In this document: positions 6,011 to 14,927 of the stretch, one piece after another
Numbering within the stretch: position 1 is the stretch's first letter
Layout: every line of letters starts with the position of its first letter
From: Bacillota bacterium
GTDB taxonomy: Bacteria; Eremiobacterota; SpSt-956; JAKJGF01
DNA: 20,316 bases
Direction of reading: 5' to 3'
Assembly: GCA_029555925.1 (NCBI GenBank)
Contig: JAKPQU010000561.1
Coordinates: forward strand, 1 to 20,316
The notes under the pieces: model-generated
Told to the model about the DNA's origin: nothing
Databases searched by the model: none
Seen by the model: only the letters and a program-made list of their open reading frames with translations
Made by a program: the position numbers and the translations under genes

Positions 6011-9000
6011 ATGAAAAGAATAATATATGTAATGGTTCTGTTATTATGTTTTTTCTCTTTACCATCTTTTGCGGATACTTACAGGATAACTTTTTCTCTC
6101 AGGCACCTGTATTATCCGGGAGAAAAGATTTCTTTTAAAGGTTATATATACTGCAGTGATAGTGCAGGCTCTCATGACGAAAATATTAATTTAAAGCTAT
6201 ATAAAATACCTGCTGATTTACCTGCCGATAAATATAAAGATTATTCTTTACAATCTGCTCCGGTGAAAGAAATAAACAAAAGTGTTACAATGAAATCTTC
6301 TGATAATCATTACGCCCGTGGAGATTTTGTTCTGAATCTTCCTGAATTATCTTCAGGTGTTTATTACCTGGTGGCTTCTACTGCAAAAGATTCTGTTTCT
6401 TCTTCAATAAGAATAAGCGCAATTGCTCTTTCTGCCAAAATTTCAAAAGATATGCTTCTTTTATCCATACAGGACAGGGAAAATTCTTCCCCTCTAAAAG
6501 GCGATATAAAGCTTTTTTCAGGCAATGAAAGTAGAAATTACAGTACCGATAAAAATGGAATTCTGAATATAAATCTTAAAGGTTTTAAAAGTGGATCTCA
6601 ATGCAGAATACTGGCTATGTGCAATGATGACACCTGTGAAATCAATTTCAAAGTCCCTGACAGCAGACCGGGCTTTATGGCATATATTTATACTGATAGA
6701 CCTGTTTACAGACCTTCTCAGAAAGTATTTTTTAAAGGTACACTCAGATATGAGAAAAACGGAAAACTTGAATATGTAGCCGGTGAAGATATTAAAATTT
6801 CAATAAAAGATGCTAAAAATAGCGAGATTTATAAGAAAAATATTAAAACAGATGATTACGGCACTATCTCAGGAGATATTACTCTTCCTGAAGAACCTCC
6901 TCTGGGAACTTATAGAATAATCTGCACCGCACCTGACGGACAGACAAAAGAAGGCACTTTTCTGGTAGAGGAATACAGAAAGCCGGAATTTAAAATTACT
7001 GTAACACCGGATAAGGCACATTATATAAAGGGAGATACTATGACTTTTAATATAGACGGAAAATACTATTTCGGTGCTCCTGTACCTGAGAAAGAATATA
7101 AATGGCAGATATATAGAGATTATTATTCCCCTTCTTTCTGGAATAACTGGTGGGAAGAAGAGATTTTTGCTGAGAATTTTATAGATGCATTTGAACGTCA
7201 GAAACTCAAAACAGGACAGGGCAAAACGGATAAAAACGGTAAAGGTTCCTTCTCATTTCCTGCGGAAGATATTAATTATGATGCGAATTATACTGTTGTA
7301 GTAACCATGACGGACGAAAGCAGAAGGGAAGTGACAGGAAGCTCTAGAATACTTATAACAGGAGCTTCTTTTTATTTTATAATTACACAGGACAGGTATG
7401 TTTATAATCCCGGTGAAAAGGGCAGTCTTAAGATAGAGACAAGAGATTATGAAGGAAATCCGATAGAAACAGATTTTACTCTTGATTTTAATTATGAAAA
7501 TTATGATAAAGAAAAGAAAAAATGGAAATGGAAAACTATTGAATCTATTAAATTGAAAACTGATAGCAGGGGGAATATGTCTTATGATTTTGTTCCCGAG
7601 AAAGAAGGGTATTATCAGGTGATTTGCAGGGCTAAAGATCAAAATCATAATATGGTAAAGAAGAGTATTGAACTTTATTCCTACGGGGGAACCGATTATT
7701 ATAACTGGAATAATCTGAATAAAGTAGATATCATACCTGATAAGCATATATATGAACCGGGTGATACTGCATATTTCCTTATTGTATGTCCTTATGAAGG
7801 CATAAAAGCTTTTCTTACTGTGGAAGGACATGATATACTGGATTACAGAATAATAGATCTCTCCAATAAAACAGCCTGCTATAAAGTAAAAATAACAGAT
7901 AAATATACACCTGATTTTTATATTTCAGTAAATTTTTTCCGTAACGGAAAGTTTTACACTCAGAGCAAAAAAATAATATGTCCTCCTGATGATAAATTCC
8001 TTACTGTTTCCATGGAGTCTGATAAGGAAGAATACAGGCCGCGGGAGAATGGAAAATTTATAATTAAAACCCTTGATCGGAAGAAAAGACCTGTATCGTC
8101 TCAGGTTTCTTTCGGACTTACTGATGAGTCTATCTATGCTGTGGCAGGCGAAACGGTTTCGGATATTCAGCAATTCTTCTATGGTGCAAGAGGCAACGGT
8201 GTTTCTACATATAATTCCTTGAGAAACAGTGCGGATCAACTGTTTTATGAATCCGGCGGAAAGTATGACTTATATTCAGATGTTCAGGCAGGTGCCATAG
8301 ATGATGATAATATTGAAGGAGTCACAATAGATGATTCCGACTCACAGGTTATTCAGCCTGACTTTACAAGAGAATATTTCCCTGATACTGCATACTTTAA
8401 CCCTTCAATCATAACAGATCAGAATGGCAGAGCCGAAATAAATCTCTCTTTCCCTGACAGTCTTACAACGTGGAGGGCAACTGCCAGAGCGGTAAGTAAA
8501 GATACAAAAACGGGAGAAAAGACGGGAAAAGTTATAGTTACGAAAGACCTTCTGGCAAGGCTTATTATGCCCAGGTTTTTTACTGAAAGGGATGAAACAG
8601 TCATAACGGGTATTGTCCATAATTATCTGAACAGTGAAAAAACTGTTTATGCAAAACTTGAAATAGACGGAGGGATTGAATTTATTGAAAAAAATAAACA
8701 GCAGTGTAAAGTTCAGGTTCTCCCTGACGGTTCTGCAACAATAGACTGGAAAGTGAGAGTAAAGAAACAGGGGCTATGTCAGGTAAAACTTATTGCCCTT
8801 ACAGACCAGGAATCCGATGCAGTTGAAATGACTGTACCTGTTCTTCCTCATGGAACGGAGCAAACTGCTGCAATTTCCGGAGTTACTAAAGATAAGGCTG
8901 AAGAAGAAATCACTCTTCCAGATAATGCAAAAAGAGAGTCATCAAAATGCGTCATAATGCTCGAACCATCCCTTTCCTCTTCTCTTCTTTCATCCCTGGA

Positions 9001-10633
9001 ATACCTCACAGGATATCCCTATGGATGTGTGGAGCAGACAATGAGCCGTTTTCTTCCGTCTGTAATAGTGGCAAAAACTCTGAAAGAACTGAATTTACAT
9101 ATAGATAAAGAACTTCCTCAAATGGTAAGAGCAGGTTTTCAGAGACTTTATAATTTTCAGCATCCTGACGGAGGCTGGGGATGGTGGCCTAGGGATAAAA
9201 GCCATCCCTTTATGACAGCCTATGTTGTTTATGGCATGTCCCTGGCAAAATCGGCAGGTTATGAGGTTGATCAAGAGAGATTTAACCATGGTATAAAATG
9301 GCTAAAAAATAATTATGCCGCTGAAAGAGATATAAATACAAAAGTTTACATGGTTTTTTCTCTCGTAACTGCCGGTGTTGACTGTAAAGACTGGCTCATG
9401 TCACTTTACGATGAATATGAAGCACTTAATCCTTATTCTATGGCAGTGTTTGCTTTATCTCTTAAAAAGGCAGGTTTACAGAAGGAAGCAAAAAATGTAA
9501 TTGAAATACTGGAAACAACTGCAGAAACAGGGGAAACAACTGCTTCATGGCCGGGAGGTTACGGATGGACAGAGAACAGGGTGGAAAGTACTTCTTACTG
9601 CCTTATGGCTCTTATATCTGTAAAACCTGAAAGCAAACTTATTCCTTCCATAGTAAAATATCTTTCTTTAAAACGTAAAGGAAATTCCTGGTATTCTTCA
9701 AAAGATACTGCCTCTGCAGTAATGGCTATTACGGAATATGTAAAGATTACTAAAGAATTAAATCCTGATTTTCACGGGAATTTATATGTTAATGGCAAAA
9801 AAATAAGTTCCTTTAAATTCACAAAAGATGACATAGGTACATCCGGAAAGAAAATAGAAATATCTTTCGGAGAAGGGCTTGTTCCCGGGGCAAATAAAAT
9901 AAAGTTTGAAATAAAAGGTTCCGGCCTCCTTTACTATAATGTTTATCTGACATATTATACAGATGAAGAACCTGTAATGCCGGCAGATTCCGGTTTTAAT
10001 ATTACCAGAAAGTTTTATCTTATTGAACCGGGCCGGTCATCTGATGAGAAAAAGGAGATACCTGTCAATGACAGGGGAGAGATGGAAATAAAGACCAATG
10101 ACCTTATACTTGAAGAACTTGAAATAAGCGGTTATCAGGATTCTGAATATCTTGTCATTGAAGACCCCAGGCCTGCAGGATGCGAATATGTTCCTGACGA
10201 GATAGAAGGTTATTCCCCTGATGAAAAATGGGATTACTGGTTTACTCACAGGGAATTAAGAGATGAAAAATGTGTCTGTTTTACCACTTATTATCGCGGT
10301 GATGCCAGTAAGATTACTTATAAACTCAGGGCAGAAACGGCCGGTATATTTCATGTAATGCCTGCAAGAGCTTATCTTATGTACACAGGTGAAGTATACG
10401 GAAACAGTGATGAGACAATAATAAATATTTCCGGGAATAAAGAAAAGATAGGAGCATCTCCCGTTCCTGTTACTCTTTCTGAAATGAAAAGCTTTAACCC
10501 TTCAGTAAAGATTGAGGAAAAGAAAACAGAGAATGGTATTTCTTTAAATATTCTACTGGTGGTAATTGTAGCAGTAATGGTTCTGGCAATTATTTTATCG
10601 TGGCGAAAATTTAAACATTCCAGTAAATCTTAA
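6011..10633 (+). CDS. Bacterial alpha-2-macroglobulin, thioester type, C-terminally anchored
   Basis: A 1540-residue exported protein. Residues 1-21 are a signal peptide ending LPSFA. The first half is a series of beta-sandwich macroglobulin domains with repeated VYRPSQKVFFKG- and YNPGEKG-type openings. A variable, acidic bait-like stretch (~770-790) precedes the A2M core (FPDSLTTWRATARAVS, DLLARLIMPRFF). The thioester motif GCVEQ is intact (C1006-Q1009) and is followed by the alpha-alpha toroid (DGGWGWW). Such proteins covalently trap proteases and protect the cell envelope. Instead of an N-terminal lipobox there is one C-terminal helix (~1512-1530) with a basic tail (WRKFKHSSK), so it should be anchored in the cytoplasmic membrane facing outward. 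The usual partner, penicillin-binding protein 1C, is not in the window. AGTGAGGA lies 11-12 nt before the start. Confidence 0.93.
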   Translation: MKRIIYVMVLLLCFFSLPSFADTYRITFSLRHLYYPGEKISFKGYIYCSDSAGSHDENINLKLYKIPADLPADKYKDYSLQSAPVKEINKSVTMKSSDNHYARGDFVLNLPELSSGVYYLVASTAKDSVSSSIRISAIALSAKISKDMLLLSIQDRENSSPLKGDIKLFSGNESRNYSTDKNGILNINLKGFKSGSQCRILAMCNDDTCEINFKVPDSRPGFMAYIYTDRPVYRPSQKVFFKGTLRYEKNGKLEYVAGEDIKISIKDAKNSEIYKKNIKTDDYGTISGDITLPEEPPLGTYRIICTAPDGQTKEGTFLVEEYRKPEFKITVTPDKAHYIKGDTMTFNIDGKYYFGAPVPEKEYKWQIYRDYYSPSFWNNWWEEEIFAENFIDAFERQKLKTGQGKTDKNGKGSFSFPAEDINYDANYTVVVTMTDESRREVTGSSRILITGASFYFIITQDRYVYNPGEKGSLKIETRDYEGNPIETDFTLDFNYENYDKEKKKWKWKTIESIKLKTDSRGNMSYDFVPEKEGYYQVICRAKDQNHNMVKKSIELYSYGGTDYYNWNNLNKVDIIPDKHIYEPGDTAYFLIVCPYEGIKAFLTVEGHDILDYRIIDLSNKTACYKVKITDKYTPDFYISVNFFRNGKFYTQSKKIICPPDDKFLTVSMESDKEEYRPRENGKFIIKTLDRKKRPVSSQVSFGLTDESIYAVAGETVSDIQQFFYGARGNGVSTYNSLRNSADQLFYESGGKYDLYSDVQAGAIDDDNIEGVTIDDSDSQVIQPDFTREYFPDTAYFNPSIITDQNGRAEINLSFPDSLTTWRATARAVSKDTKTGEKTGKVIVTKDLLARLIMPRFFTERDETVITGIVHNYLNSEKTVYAKLEIDGGIEFIEKNKQQCKVQVLPDGSATIDWKVRVKKQGLCQVKLIALTDQESDAVEMTVPVLPHGTEQTAAISGVTKDKAEEEITLPDNAKRESSKCVIMLEPSLSSSLLSSLEYLTGYPYGCVEQTMSRFLPSVIVAKTLKELNLHIDKELPQMVRAGFQRLYNFQHPDGGWGWWPRDKSHPFMTAYVVYGMSLAKSAGYEVDQERFNHGIKWLKNNYAAERDINTKVYMVFSLVTAGVDCKDWLMSLYDEYEALNPYSMAVFALSLKKAGLQKEAKNVIEILETTAETGETTASWPGGYGWTENRVESTSYCLMALISVKPESKLIPSIVKYLSLKRKGNSWYSSKDTASAVMAITEYVKITKELNPDFHGNLYVNGKKISSFKFTKDDIGTSGKKIEISFGEGLVPGANKIKFEIKGSGLLYYNVYLTYYTDEEPVMPADSGFNITRKFYLIEPGRSSDEKKEIPVNDRGEMEIKTNDLILEELEISGYQDSEYLVIEDPRPAGCEYVPDEIEGYSPDEKWDYWFTHRELRDEKCVCFTTYYRGDASKITYKLRAETAGIFHVMPARAYLMYTGEVYGNSDETIINISGNKEKIGASPVPVTLSEMKSFNPSVKIEEKKTENGISLNILLVVIVAVMVLAIILSWRKFKHSSKS

Positions 10634-10679
10634 ACAGGAATTACGCAAAAAATAAAGGAAAAATAAATGTAATCCTTTC

Positions 10680-10704
10680 ATTGCGAGCGAAGCGAAGCAA
10701 TCCC
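10680..10704. repeat. ATTGCGAGCGAAGCGAAGCAATC-type repeat
   Basis: ATTGCGAGCGAAGCGAAGCA followed by ATC has self-complementary ends (ATTGC/GCAAT). This word is widely scattered in intergenic DNA of many unrelated bacterial genomes. Recognition is from memory; only one copy lies in this window. Confidence 0.6.
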
Positions 10705-10766
10705 ATCATTACTGCCAGCCGATTTTACCATAGCAATATGACGATAAATTTAACGTTATATAATTG

Positions 10767-10870
10767 CTATACTTTCGCACTTTTTTATAAAACCTTTGAT
10801 TTTATTGACTTCAGTTAAAACATAAAACCTAATAAACTCAAGGCTTTTTCTGAAATCTGCGAAAGTATAG
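10767..10870. repeat. 104-bp structure with 13-bp perfect inverted ends
   Basis: CTATACTTTCGCA (10767-10779) is the exact reverse complement of TGCGAAAGTATAG (10858-10870). The 78-bp interior is AT-rich and noncoding. It could be a small MITE or a stem-loop; no target duplication is clear. Confidence 0.55.
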
Positions 10871-10955
10871 AAAATAATAAAATTACCGTAATCTGTAGAG
10901 TTTTTATGAAGCTATATTTTTTTTATTATTATAAAGAGTAATTTTATCGGAAATA

Positions 10956-10970
10956 TGGTATAATTTTTGC
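10956..10970 (+). promoter_or_regulatory. Candidate sigma-54 (-24/-12) promoter
   Basis: TGGTATAATTTTTGC matches the consensus TGGCAC-N5-TTGC at 8 of 10 fixed positions, with GG and GC separated by exactly 10 bp, about 34 bp before the ATG at 11004. The same bases contain TATAAT, but no good -35 hexamer lies 16-18 bp upstream. A sigma-70 reading stays possible. Confidence 0.35.
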
Positions 10971-11003
10971 CTGTGTTTATTTTAGATATTGAGGTGGTTA
11001 AAT

Positions 11004-11642
11004 ATGAGCGATTCTAAAAAGAAAAATTTCTGGACATCTTTAAAAGATAATATGCCGTGGAAAGAATTACTCTTCGGGTTGATTATTCCCCTTAACGGAC
11101 TTTATATTTTCTTACACTTCAACAGAGGCCTGGCCGGTATGGTCTTTGTACTTATCTGGTATATAATTCTTTTTACTATCAATATAGCAGTTATGAAAAA
11201 AGTCAATATTTTTGCTGTCATAACATTGTTTATGATCTTATTGAATTTCTTCACATCTTCTTTTAAAAGTCATCCCTCTTTACATATAATGGTTAAAGCT
11301 TTCGATCAGGCCATATTCGGTTTTATATTCCTTGGTTCTATTCTTCTGTCAAAGCCTCTTGTGCTCAGATTTGTCAATAAGGAAACACTTGAGAGAATAC
11401 CGGAAAAAGTAAAAAAATCTCCTTATTTTTTAAAGACCTGGAATCTTGTTACTGCCATGTGGGGAATTTTTTATATTATTACATCTTTGACTATAGTTTA
11501 CCTTGGCTGTTTTCATAAGGAACTTGAAGATACGGTTGATTTCTATACAGGCTGGCCTGCAACAGTGATTTTGCTTGTTATAAGCATAAAGTTTCCCGAA
11601 TATTATCTGGGAAAACACAGGCATGATATAGAAAAAGAATAA
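11004..11642 (+). CDS. Six-helix integral membrane protein of unknown function
   Basis: A 212-residue protein beginning MSDSKKKNFW. Six hydrophobic segments are visible: LFGLIIPLNGLYIFL, MVFVLIWYIILFTIN, FAVITLFMILLNFF, AIFGFIFLGSILL, TAMWGIFYIITSLTIVYLG and ATVILLVISI. It ends with a charged tail containing FPEYYLGKHRHDIEKE. The start at 11004 is chosen because GAGGTGG (10991-10997) lies 6 nt upstream; the TTG at 10989 would precede that site. Helix number and size recall small inner-membrane proteins such as the septation-associated IspZ group, but I see no diagnostic motif and assign no function. The ankyrin gene follows after 111 bp on the same strand, so the two may be co-transcribed. 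Confidence 0.8.
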   Translation: MSDSKKKNFWTSLKDNMPWKELLFGLIIPLNGLYIFLHFNRGLAGMVFVLIWYIILFTINIAVMKKVNIFAVITLFMILLNFFTSSFKSHPSLHIMVKAFDQAIFGFIFLGSILLSKPLVLRFVNKETLERIPEKVKKSPYFLKTWNLVTAMWGIFYIITSLTIVYLGCFHKELEDTVDFYTGWPATVILLVISIKFPEYYLGKHRHDIEKE

Positions 11643-11753
11643 TATGTTAATAACAGAGGTTGATTATTCCTTTTGCTAAAAGAGAAAAAAGGTGCTATTG
11701 TGAAGATCCTTGAAGGATAAGGAGCTAAAGAATAAAGAATTGAGGTGTGCGAC

Positions 11754-13022
11754 ATGATATATATTAGGAGTATTATATTATCTTTCTTAATTTTGTTTCT
11801 TTCTATTAAATCTGCAGATGCTTCGAATTTTTTCGATGTTTTGAAAAATGGCAATGAACAGACTGCCATAGACATGGTCAGAGCCAACCCCGGTCTTTAT
11901 TATGCAAGGGACAGTGATAATTCTACTCCTTTACACTGGGCAGCGAAAAAAAATAGAAAAGAACTGGCCCAGTTACTTCTGGCTTTAAGAGCTGATGTGA
12001 ATGCAAAAGATAATTCCAGTAAATCTCCACTGCACTGGGCGGCAGAAGGAAATGGCAAAGATGTGGCTGAGCTGCTTATATACAGAGGAGCCTATATAAA
12101 CAGTACAGATAATAAAGACAGAACCCCTCTTCATATAGCAGGAGAAAGCGGGAGCGCCTCTATAGGAAAATTACTTATATATAGCGGTGCAAGAATAGAC
12201 ATGAGGGATAAAGACGGAAAAACTCCTCTCCATTCTGCAGCCTACGGAGGTAACGATGAACTTGTAGAATTGCTTCTATCTTATGGCGCAGATATAAATT
12301 CTACGGACAGGAATGGCAGCACTCCTTTACATATAGCGGCATCAAGAGGTCGGGAAAGTGCTGCTTACAGGCTTATATCATGCGGAGCGAATATAAATGC
12401 TCCTGACAGAGACGGAGACACTCCCCTTCACTATGCTGCATCAAGCGGACAGGAAAATACTGTAAGTTTGCTTATATCTCAGCATGCCACTATTGATGCA
12501 ATTGATAATTATGGCAGAACGCCTCTTCATCTCTCTGCACAGAATGGTATGAGGGATGAAACATCACTCCTTATAAAAGGCGGGGCAGATTTAAATGCAA
12601 AAGATAAAGAAGGTAAGACTCCTATTCATCTGTCTGCTCAGAATGGAAAAAGAGATGAAACACGGCTCCTTGTAGAAGGTAAAGCATTACTGAATATAAG
12701 GGATAATTACGGCAAAACCCCTCTTCACTGGTCTGCAGAAAAAGGAAATGAAGATGAAACGAAAATACTCATAGAAGGCGGAGCAGATATGGATGTAAGA
12801 GATAAGCAGGGAAAGACTCCTCTTCACTATTCGGCAGAGAATAATAATAAAGATGAAACGAGATTACTCGTAGAAGGCGGAGCTGATGCATTTATAAAAG
12901 ATAATAGTGGAAAAACTCCGATGGACCTGGCAAAAGAGAAAGACAACGGAAGAATAATCGATATACTGCAGACAGCAGTGCCGAAACCGGAGAAACCCCC
13001 TGTCCAGGGACCTCCTCAGTAG
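11754..13022 (+). CDS. Exported ankyrin-repeat protein
   Basis: A 422-residue protein with a signal peptide (1-23, ending IKSADA) and then about eleven ankyrin repeats of roughly 33 residues. Each is marked by a (S/T)PLH-type tetrapeptide, for example STPLHWAA, RTPLHIAG and KTPLHSAA. The later repeats are more alike (DET-LL-EGGAD and GKTPLH-SA), suggesting recent internal duplication. A proline-rich tail (PKPEKPPVQGPPQ) ends the protein just where a heptamer repeat begins. Ankyrin stacks bind protein partners, so this should be a periplasmic or secreted scaffold or inhibitor; the partner is unknown. ATG at 11754 is preferred over the GTG at 11745 because GAGGTG (11742-11747) is then 6 nt upstream. 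Confidence 0.92.
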   Translation: MIYIRSIILSFLILFLSIKSADASNFFDVLKNGNEQTAIDMVRANPGLYYARDSDNSTPLHWAAKKNRKELAQLLLALRADVNAKDNSSKSPLHWAAEGNGKDVAELLIYRGAYINSTDNKDRTPLHIAGESGSASIGKLLIYSGARIDMRDKDGKTPLHSAAYGGNDELVELLLSYGADINSTDRNGSTPLHIAASRGRESAAYRLISCGANINAPDRDGDTPLHYAASSGQENTVSLLISQHATIDAIDNYGRTPLHLSAQNGMRDETSLLIKGGADLNAKDKEGKTPIHLSAQNGKRDETRLLVEGKALLNIRDNYGKTPLHWSAEKGNEDETKILIEGGADMDVRDKQGKTPLHYSAENNNKDETRLLVEGGADAFIKDNSGKTPMDLAKEKDNGRIIDILQTAVPKPEKPPVQGPPQ

Positions 13023-13160
13023 CGAGTCGTGAGACGTGAGTGGTGAGACGTGAGACGTGAAAAGTAGGGGGAAACACTGTGTTTGCACGGTACCGGTGAA
13101 AACACGCATTACGCTCCACCCGTCACGCGTTACGCGTTACGCGTCACGATTCTAATAAAA
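13023..13160. repeat. Heptamer arrays between convergent genes
   Basis: A block of CGTGAGA, CGTGAGT, GGTGAGA, CGTGAGA and CGTGAAA units (13026-13066) starts right after the ankyrin stop. A second block of CACGCAT, TACGCTC, CACGCGT and TACGCGT units (13102-13148) ends in GATTCTAATAA, a partial copy of the AT-rich arm. Both have a clean 7-bp period. Confidence 0.85.
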
Positions 13161-13188
13161 CTACGTCTCCCGTCTCAACATATGATGT

Positions 13189-13557
13189 TCAATAATGTAT
13201 AAGTTCCACAAGTTCACCTGACGGTGATTTTACAAAGAAAAATGATAGATTTTCAGTATGCTGAACCTCTTTATGTATGAGTTTTGCCCCTTTCTCTTTA
13301 AAAATATTAAAATCTTCTTCTATGTTATCGGAGAAAAAAGCTATGTGTTTCAGGCCGTCTTCCATTTTATTTTCCTTTGTCGGTTCTATGATTTCAATGA
13401 TTTCTTCCATTCCTTTAATAATGTAAAGGTTCATACCCATATCAGGCAATTCTCTTTTTGATATTAATTCGAAATTGAAGAAATTTTTATAAAATTCCAT
13501 TACCTCCTGCGGTTTTTTTGCCATTATACTTATATGATCCAGTTTTTTTACTGACAT
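13189..13557 (-). CDS. VOC-superfamily (glyoxalase/epimerase-like) protein
   Basis: A 122-residue protein with the two beta-alpha-beta-beta-beta halves of the vicinal oxygen chelate fold. Metal-ligand positions are filled: H8 (KLDHISI), E55 (EIIEII), H71 (LKHIAF) and E118 (GELVEL). The layout is closest to methylmalonyl-CoA epimerase or lactoylglutathione lyase-like proteins; the substrate cannot be read from sequence. AGGAGT precedes the ATG by 7 nt. It is the last gene of a minus-strand group, 27 bp after the M16 peptidase gene, and may be co-transcribed with the putative peptide-modifying genes. Whether it belongs to that pathway is uncertain. Confidence 0.87.
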   Translation of the reverse strand: MSVKKLDHISIMAKKPQEVMEFYKNFFNFELISKRELPDMGMNLYIIKGMEEIIEIIEPTKENKMEDGLKHIAFFSDNIEEDFNIFKEKGAKLIHKEVQHTENLSFFFVKSPSGELVELIHY

Positions 13558-13584
13558 ATTTAGGACTCCTTTCTTTTACAGTAA

Positions 13585-14904
13585 TCAGTTATCAGTGACC
13601 AGTTTAAACGCATCTGGAAAACATGTATAAACCTCGTCAGAACCTGTGAGAAGCAATATTTTTTTATTACTCTCTATAAGATGATTCTTTAAAAGATCCA
13701 TCACGTAAGACATATTGATTTTTTCCAGTTCCGTAAGATATTCATGATATGAAAATTTTATATCTTCTCTTGTGAGGTGTTCTCCTATAATTTTTGCCAC
13801 TTCCATAGAATTTTCCAGTGAAAATATTACATTTGTTCCATGCCTTAAAACCGCTTCATAGAGTAATTCTTCGGGAATGTTTCCTCCTTTTAAATCTTCC
13901 ATAAAACCGTCAATAAGCTCGATGGCTCTCTTTAAATTCTTATCTGAAAGGGCAAGATTTATTTTAAACACACCTTTCCCTCCGTAATGATTGAAGAGAC
14001 TTGAACATAGATAGGTTATGTTTTCTTTCTCCCTGAGTAAATGATTGAGGAGGCTTGTATAGCCGGAAGTAAGGAGAGCCCTCAGAATTCTCCAGGTAAG
14101 TCCTTCAAGGTGTTCTGTTACAGGAAATTTCCATCCTATAGAAAGATGGACCTGTGATTTATGATGGGAAGGAAGGTGAATTATTTTTGCATCCTTCGAC
14201 TCAAGTGTAAAATCTGCTTCTTTCAATCTTTCTCCTGATGGAAATTTTTTCACTGCTCCTGCAAGTTTTTTTATAAAATCCTCTGAAAGATTACCTGCAG
14301 CAGCTACTGTCATATTGTCTTTATGATAAACATGTTTTATATAGTCTCCAAGGGTGGAAGCATTCATTTCATTTATAACCCTGTCTTCTCCTACAGGATG
14401 TCTTGATACGGCATGGGGAAGAAGGAGCAGACTTTCAATCATAAGTGATGAATAAAGAGAAGGATTGTTTATCTCTCTCTGTCTTTCCTGCTGTATAATA
14501 AGGCGTTCCGATTGAATGAATTCTTCTTTAAGAGAAGATTTTGTAAGGACTTCAACCATTAAATCAAGGGCATGTTCTTCATATCCTGGAGGTGTTTTTA
14601 TCCAGAATGATGTCATATCCCTTGTGGAATAGGCAGAAATCTGTCCTCCAATCCTCTCTACCTGACGGGATATATCATAAAGAGTGGGGAATTTCTCCGT
14701 TCCCCTCAGGAGAATATGTTCTGTAAAATGAGAAATACCCCAGAGATCTTCCGGCTCATATGCTACACCTCCATGAAAAGAAAATATAATACTTGTTGCA
14801 GGGGCATGTTTATTTACCAGTATTCCTGCAGGAGTATTGCCAAGAGTTGTAAATTCTGTTTTGAATTTTTCTGTAAAATTTTTCAGACAGGGAGATATGT
14901 TCAA
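13585..14904 (-). CDS. M16-family zinc metallopeptidase
   Basis: A 439-residue protein with the inverted zinc motif HFTEH (H59-H63) and the distal glutamate ligand at E140 (LIIQQERQRE), giving HxxEH-X76-E as in active M16 (pitrilysin/PqqF/AlbF/processing-peptidase) enzymes. The size fits one two-domain half-clamshell unit; these often dimerise. No signal peptide is seen, so it is cytoplasmic. It uses a TTG start at 14904 with AAAGGAGGC 8 nt upstream. Its last residues (LVTDN) and TGA stop are written in CAGTTAT/CAGTGAC heptamer repeat sequence. It sits between a SPASM radical SAM gene and a VOC gene. M16 peptidases trim leader peptides in PQQ and subtilosin synthesis, and a like role on the 22-residue peptide upstream is inferred. 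A housekeeping peptidase is the alternative. Confidence 0.92.
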   Translation of the reverse strand: MNISPCLKNFTEKFKTEFTTLGNTPAGILVNKHAPATSIIFSFHGGVAYEPEDLWGISHFTEHILLRGTEKFPTLYDISRQVERIGGQISAYSTRDMTSFWIKTPPGYEEHALDLMVEVLTKSSLKEEFIQSERLIIQQERQREINNPSLYSSLMIESLLLLPHAVSRHPVGEDRVINEMNASTLGDYIKHVYHKDNMTVAAAGNLSEDFIKKLAGAVKKFPSGERLKEADFTLESKDAKIIHLPSHHKSQVHLSIGWKFPVTEHLEGLTWRILRALLTSGYTSLLNHLLREKENITYLCSSLFNHYGGKGVFKINLALSDKNLKRAIELIDGFMEDLKGGNIPEELLYEAVLRHGTNVIFSLENSMEVAKIIGEHLTREDIKFSYHEYLTELEKINMSYVMDLLKNHLIESNKKILLLTGSDEVYTCFPDAFKLVTDN

Positions 14905-14927
14905 AATTTATTGCCTCCTTTATAAAG

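Larger units (their letters stand above)
10634..11003. other. Intergenic region with two repeats and a promoter candidate
   Basis: No gene is visible. It contains a GCGAGCGAAGCGAAGC repeat (10681-10704), a 104-bp inverted-repeat structure (10767-10870) and a possible sigma-54 promoter (10956-10970), each listed separately. No strong terminator follows the alpha-2-macroglobulin stop. Confidence 0.5.

Noticed and set aside
7253..7831. 192-codon minus-strand frame
   Set aside because: Antisense to the alpha-2-macroglobulin gene, isoleucine/phenylalanine-rich from reversed AT-rich codons, no supporting signals.
12864..13119. Two overlapping minus-strand frames across the ankyrin gene end
   Set aside because: They begin in the heptamer repeat and run antisense into the ankyrin gene; no homology is recognised.
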